Shown piece after piece: positions 34,801 through 37,418 of a DNA stretch of 37,418 nt (positions within the stretch are counted from its first letter, which is position 1; each line of letters starts with the position of its first letter). The stretch spans positions 1 to 37,418 of IMG/VR virus record IMGVR_UViG_3300025816_000032. The stretch is one strand, 5' to 3'. The position numbers and the translations under genes were made by a program. The stretch comes from a virus. The notes under the pieces are model-generated. The model was given only the letters and a program-made list of their open reading frames with translations. It did not search any database and was not told the DNA's origin.

Positions 34801-37418
34801 GGAGGCTTTGAATTAGCAGCTACATCAATAAGTGATACAGCAAATAATTTAATACTAAGATCTACAGGTGAAATAACTGGATCACAAGTAGACTTTTCAG
34901 GTGGTGTTATTGGTGGATTTACACTTAACGCAACCCAAATTAGTTCGAGTGGTTTATTATTAAAATCATCAGGTGAAATAACAGGTTCTAAAGCACTATT
35001 TGATGGTGGTACAATTGGAGGATTTGAAATAGGTTCAGGCTCTCTTAAAAACTCTGATGACACTGTAGAAATAGATGCTTTATTGCCAGGACTAAGAGTT
35101 AAGGACGGTTTAGGCGTAAGCAGAGTAGAAGTTAAGTCTGGTTCACTATCAACATTAGGTGGTGGCACACAATACATCGGAAATAAAAGCTTTGAAGACG
35201 ATACAATTTCTGCAGGAAGAAATATTACGTCATCTGCAACTAGCTGGTCATTCAACACATCAGGCCACGCATCAATGAGTCTTACAAAAAGAAGTGCATA
35301 TGTTGATGATGAACAAGCTGTAAGCGGTGATGTTACACTAGATGTAGTAGTTCCAGCCGGTGCAGGAAATTATGCGAATAATAACACATATGAAATAGTA
35401 CAAGTTATAACACAGTCTATCGCTGCAGGTGATACACTATCTTTTAGTTCTGTTGCAAGATTTAGTTCTTCATTTGGTGGTAAAGGAAAAGACAGAGCTT
35501 TAGGCCCACAATATTTTAGAATGGAATATCATGATGGCTCACAATTTCAACCATTCTTACCAGCAGCAGTTTATACAGCATCAAACGGATACGGAGAATA
35601 TTTCTTAGGAAGTGGACAATATGCTAGTTTTGGTGGAAGTGCAGAAATACCAGCAGGAACAGAATACCTAAAATTAGTGTTAACCGGTTCTATAAACGAT
35701 GATTCAGGATTTACAGTAGAAAAGCCTCTATTTGTAGGTGACAAAGGTGAAGTAAATTCAGAACTAAGCGGAAAAACATTTACAAAAACTGTAGTTGGAA
35801 GCTCAACACCAGAATATCCAGAAACTGAAATAACATTTGATAATTTTTCTGTAAGAAGCAATACTAGAAGAGTTGAGTTAACGCAAGAAGGCTTATTAAT
35901 TTATAATTCAGAAGATAGTTTCTTTAAGATGACAGGTGCTGGAATAGAATTTAGAGGTGGAAGCGGTCTTGCAAGCTTTGGTACTAGTATTAATAGAGAA
36001 TCATTTACAAATGATAGCCAGGTTGCTGGAACACTTGGTGCTCCATCACTACAGGCGTATAGTGCTGATCCAGAAGATATTGGAACAACTGCATCAGACG
36101 GTAATGTTGCTGATTATGCCAAAGGAAATCACAGACATAGAATAACAGCTGCAACAATTAATTCTGTATTAAGTGGTGAAACACTTACAAATATTTTTAA
36201 CGGTACATTCGGATCAAGCGCTGCTTCGGATATTAGTGGTTCATTAGGTCCAAATAATAACCTAATAAGAAGCCTGACTGAGGCATCAATCACAGGATCT
36301 TTTACTGCACTATCAGCATCACTATCATCGAGAATAGCAGTTGAAGAAGCTGAAGCAGGTGATATATCAGGTGTCACCGCAGGATCAGGTTTAACAGGAG
36401 GAGGAAGCTCTGGTGATGTAACTGTAAATGTTGGTGCTGGAAGCGGTATAACTATAAATGCAGATGATGTAGCATTAGACACATCTAGCACAAGAAATGT
36501 AGATCACAGCTCTGTTTCAATTACAGCTGGTTCAGGATTAACAGGCGGCGGAACAATAGCATCTACAAGAACTATTAATATTGGAGCAGGAACAGGTATA
36601 ACTGTAAATACAGATGACATTGCAACTAATGATTCTGAAATAGTTCATGATGATTTAAGTGGTTTTGTTGCTAATGAACATATAGATCACAGCTCTGTTT
36701 CAATTACAGCTGGTTCAGGTTTGACAGGCGGTGGAACAATAGCAGCAAATAGAACAATTAACATTGGTGCGGGAACTGGTATCGATGTTGCTGCTGATGC
36801 AATTTCAGTTGATGTTTCAGACTTTATGACAAATGGTCAAAATAATAGAATAGTTACTTCTACTGGAACAGATGCAATGAATGCAGAAACTAATTTATCA
36901 TTTGACGGTTCAGAATTAGAAGTTATAGGTGACGTATCATCATCAGGGACCGGTTCATTTGAATTTTTATTACTTGCAGGAAATCCAGTTGTAGGTGCTA
37001 GTGTTGCTGGGAGTGATACAGAAATACAGTTTAACGACGGCGGAACATTCGGTGCATCATCAAATTTAACTTTTACAAATGCAACAAATAAATTAGAAAC
37101 ATCAACAGGTTCTTTTGATAGAATCGAATCAACAAAAATTTATCCAGGTTCAGTAACAACTAATCAATATATTTCTAGAGGAAACGGTATTGAAATACAC
37201 GGTATAACAAATAGACCTGTACAAGTTCCTGATGCATCATTATTAGTTGGAACACTAAGTGATGGATCGTCAATAGGGACAGGAAATATATCTGCATCAG
37301 GAACAGGATCATTCTCAAATATAAACATAGCAGGAAATATTGATACTTCAGGAACAGTCGATGGAAGAGATTTACAAACTGATGGCACAAAATTAGACGG
37401 AATAGAATCCAGTGCTAC
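31831..37418 (+). CDS. Tail fibre protein (3' partial, at least 1862 aa)
   Basis: The frame is open from the ATG at 31831 (AAGAG upstream) to the last base, 1862 codons, so the gene runs beyond the window. The N-terminal third is a non-repetitive Ser/Thr/Gly-rich beta region with jelly-roll-like parts (SFAEITAHTMRTFSGDVFRI). From about residue 735 come repeats: SGSEGNIEISSSAFHL twice, then GEITGS ... IGGF units. At about 1430 stands GNHRHRIT with a His-x-His motif. After it come SITAGSGLTGGGT repeats, and the visible end has VDGRDLQTDGTKLDGIE, a signature common in trimeric phage fibres. Host recognition is inferred from family resemblance; the receptor-binding tip lies outside the window. 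Confidence 0.85.
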   Translation, partial: MRKKSVKLQNLNQVSTYLQESGTVSEYFNVTDFSEEMPTGRSSFLILGSRFLKENVNIKIEIIDNQGNPVYVEPVFNYEEANGIRVSVEVYQDVSEGASTLTILGEVDPTKVDVDIPSQYRGIYNVKYTRNFTITKDIPNTRPIRFYKRPGISIREVFRAKLNVDVATSGSLTQTEGKVKGVPVPNSEGRTFQPDSAEYGDVINFTDQNLGYTPIGNLTTNIGERYQFQIEDGVFSSSMQGGTITITTPVANPSFQTQSFQTVPAYSSSILEVLNKNTITVQKPFGLYNSSSAEYQISAVDPSNYSIEYPKFRTYLTSSIDFKSFAEITAHTMRTFSGDVFRIAGYVKDNGPVGNWIKIADTPIESPELLVDDNSTTGTDRTGFFRSDTTVTNYWNATGGAFGTEVDPITIQTASDPEFIGNSVFISSSVDMLSNNEETWIKLQLKDQYSSSFIAGNDYALRGKLIADNRTGQQNEIKAVAHFSGSAFNMSNQFGDFDYGRAVGMVRHQEAAGRLFSSESPEFEFIFTPDRSGTGVLQLRFTGGFWHLSDLSLRPASETNFSPDIVKLTAPIPTLKTRPDNLDFAVEFYDVNNNKSETVITSLMSNPDGISFLGENMVIAGDDSTIEGSLFLGGDTTGSGIQFGGVDSTLPETGEPGAAGSGFIRSLGYRGFTSASLSEENTGFMIYSGSVLPNSGDTYNGVGLELVGLSGSLRFSTNPSLFEVKADAFFVGNESLQFISGSEGNIEISSSAFHLDPTNNVLKVSGSITASTALIGASDGPRLSFDGSNLVVSSSDFYLGGSGQFISGSEGNIEISSSAFHLSRDGDVAISGSITAADGVIGNWNIIDGKLSGSNATLDADGAALYKSDEGPETNPLDGYYIDFTPTNANPYYVRFGSDFAVSSSGKLIASGAIIEGVLTASAGFIADWVIGSNAIHKTTDTKVSGLSSIGDTRFFAGATSLEASGSAPFNVKSTGDITGSAVLFTGGSIGGFELAATSISDTANNLILRSTGEITGSQVDFSGGVIGGFTLNATQISSSGLLLKSSGEITGSKALFDGGTIGGFEIGSGSLKNSDDTVEIDALLPGLRVKDGLGVSRVEVKSGSLSTLGGGTQYIGNKSFEDDTISAGRNITSSATSWSFNTSGHASMSLTKRSAYVDDEQAVSGDVTLDVVVPAGAGNYANNNTYEIVQVITQSIAAGDTLSFSSVARFSSSFGGKGKDRALGPQYFRMEYHDGSQFQPFLPAAVYTASNGYGEYFLGSGQYASFGGSAEIPAGTEYLKLVLTGSINDDSGFTVEKPLFVGDKGEVNSELSGKTFTKTVVGSSTPEYPETEITFDNFSVRSNTRRVELTQEGLLIYNSEDSFFKMTGAGIEFRGGSGLASFGTSINRESFTNDSQVAGTLGAPSLQAYSADPEDIGTTASDGNVADYAKGNHRHRITAATINSVLSGETLTNIFNGTFGSSAASDISGSLGPNNNLIRSLTEASITGSFTALSASLSSRIAVEEAEAGDISGVTAGSGLTGGGSSGDVTVNVGAGSGITINADDVALDTSSTRNVDHSSVSITAGSGLTGGGTIASTRTINIGAGTGITVNTDDIATNDSEIVHDDLSGFVANEHIDHSSVSITAGSGLTGGGTIAANRTINIGAGTGIDVAADAISVDVSDFMTNGQNNRIVTSTGTDAMNAETNLSFDGSELEVIGDVSSSGTGSFEFLLLAGNPVVGASVAGSDTEIQFNDGGTFGASSNLTFTNATNKLETSTGSFDRIESTKIYPGSVTTNQYISRGNGIEIHGITNRPVQVPDASLLVGTLSDGSSIGTGNISASGTGSFSNINIAGNIDTSGTVDGRDLQTDGTKLDGIESSA
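34039..34295 (+). repeat. Tandem-spaced fibre repeat, two copies
   Basis: A 38-bp identical block begins at 34039 and again at 34240, 201 bp (67 codons) apart, and is followed by 18 further bases with two changes. It encodes QFISGSEGNIEISSSAFHL. The near identity at DNA level points to recent duplication or gene conversion within the fibre gene. Confidence 0.75.
34750..35031 (+). repeat. Three IGGF repeats in the fibre shaft
   Basis: Three in-frame units of about 36 codons encode variations of STG(D/E)ITGS ... F(T/S/D)GG ... IGGF (units near 34750, 34861 and 34967). They are diverged more than the 34039 repeat and are typical of trimeric beta-helical shaft segments. Confidence 0.6.
36373..36783 (+). 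repeat. GSGLTGGG fibre repeats, three copies
   Basis: Units at about 36373, 36502 and 36685 encode TAGSGLTGGG followed by an INIGAGTGI-type segment. The last two are identical over 35 bp at 36502-36536 and 36685-36719, 183 bp apart. Such repeats let fibres lengthen or shorten by recombination. Confidence 0.75.

Noticed and set aside
34506-35258. Minus-strand frame of 250 codons opposite the tail fibre
   Set aside because: It lies wholly within the open fibre frame, is full of Pro/Ser/Val as the complement of Gly/Thr/Ser repeats, and has no ribosome site or family signal. Other minus frames at 33324, 33542, 35571, 36129 and 37164 were dropped for the same reason.
36373-36783. CRISPR-like array from regularly spaced repeats
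   Set aside because: The repeats are in frame and encode GSGLTGGG fibre units; there are no dissimilar spacers and no cas genes.

Overview
The window looks like the late (virion and lysis) half of a large AT-rich contractile-tailed phage of the broad T4-like marine type. No bacterial housekeeping gene is seen. Almost every gene lies on the + strand. Genes are packed with 1-14 bp start/stop overlaps (TAATG, ATGA, TTGA) and many have clear Shine-Dalgarno sites. The first gene matches T4 gp6-type baseplate wedge proteins. Further on are a zinc-finger/TOPRIM primase of gp61 type and a fused gp47/gp46 (SbcD-SbcC) protein. The host cannot be fixed from the sequence. Two secreted proteins have signal peptides that would be cut before Gln (LFS|Q, LGA|Q), and a lipoprotein has a Phe-Ser-Cys lipobox. 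That suggests a Gram-negative host with Bacteroidota/Marinimicrobia-like export signals (inference).

Region 1 (1-15410) is structural: the gp6-like wedge protein (5' end cut by the window edge), a DNRLRE-like beta-sandwich protein, a small linker protein, a 2531-residue multidomain tail/baseplate protein, a tandem pair of paralogous small virion proteins, an Arg-rich protein, and a second pair of paralogues. A strong intrinsic terminator separates the last two. Several units start behind an ATATTTATAAA-like box, the candidate late promoter.

Region 2 (15426-19042) is an unusual envelope cassette. It holds a histone-H1-like small protein, a secreted Trp/His-rich protein that is probably an outer-membrane barrel, a lipoprotein, a basic mini-protein, a polytopic membrane protein, a membrane-anchored MshEN-like protein with a coiled-coil tail, and an exported thioredoxin-fold protein without its CxxC.

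Region 3 (19039-26905) mixes a 3TM-type holin, a small membrane protein and a membrane-anchored cyclic-nucleotide-binding-like protein with a series of Lys-rich modular proteins. Many of these carry (L/I)xE sites, often within T4-like capsid-targeting N-termini (IKLKxLLxE). I infer that they are internal head proteins, packaged and trimmed by the prohead protease. The region ends with a secreted poly-Lys peptide, a small membrane protein and a ParB-like/HExxH (ImmA/IrrE-like) fusion.

Region 4 (26906-31553) has a 241-bp non-coding leader with a hairpin, then a recombination/replication operon: a Holliday-junction-resolvase-like nuclease, the primase, and the SbcD-SbcC fusion. Region 5 (31543-37418) has the only minus-strand gene, a ribbon-helix-helix regulator with an inverted-repeat operator candidate. 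Divergent from it is a tail-fibre gene of at least 1862 codons that runs off the right edge.
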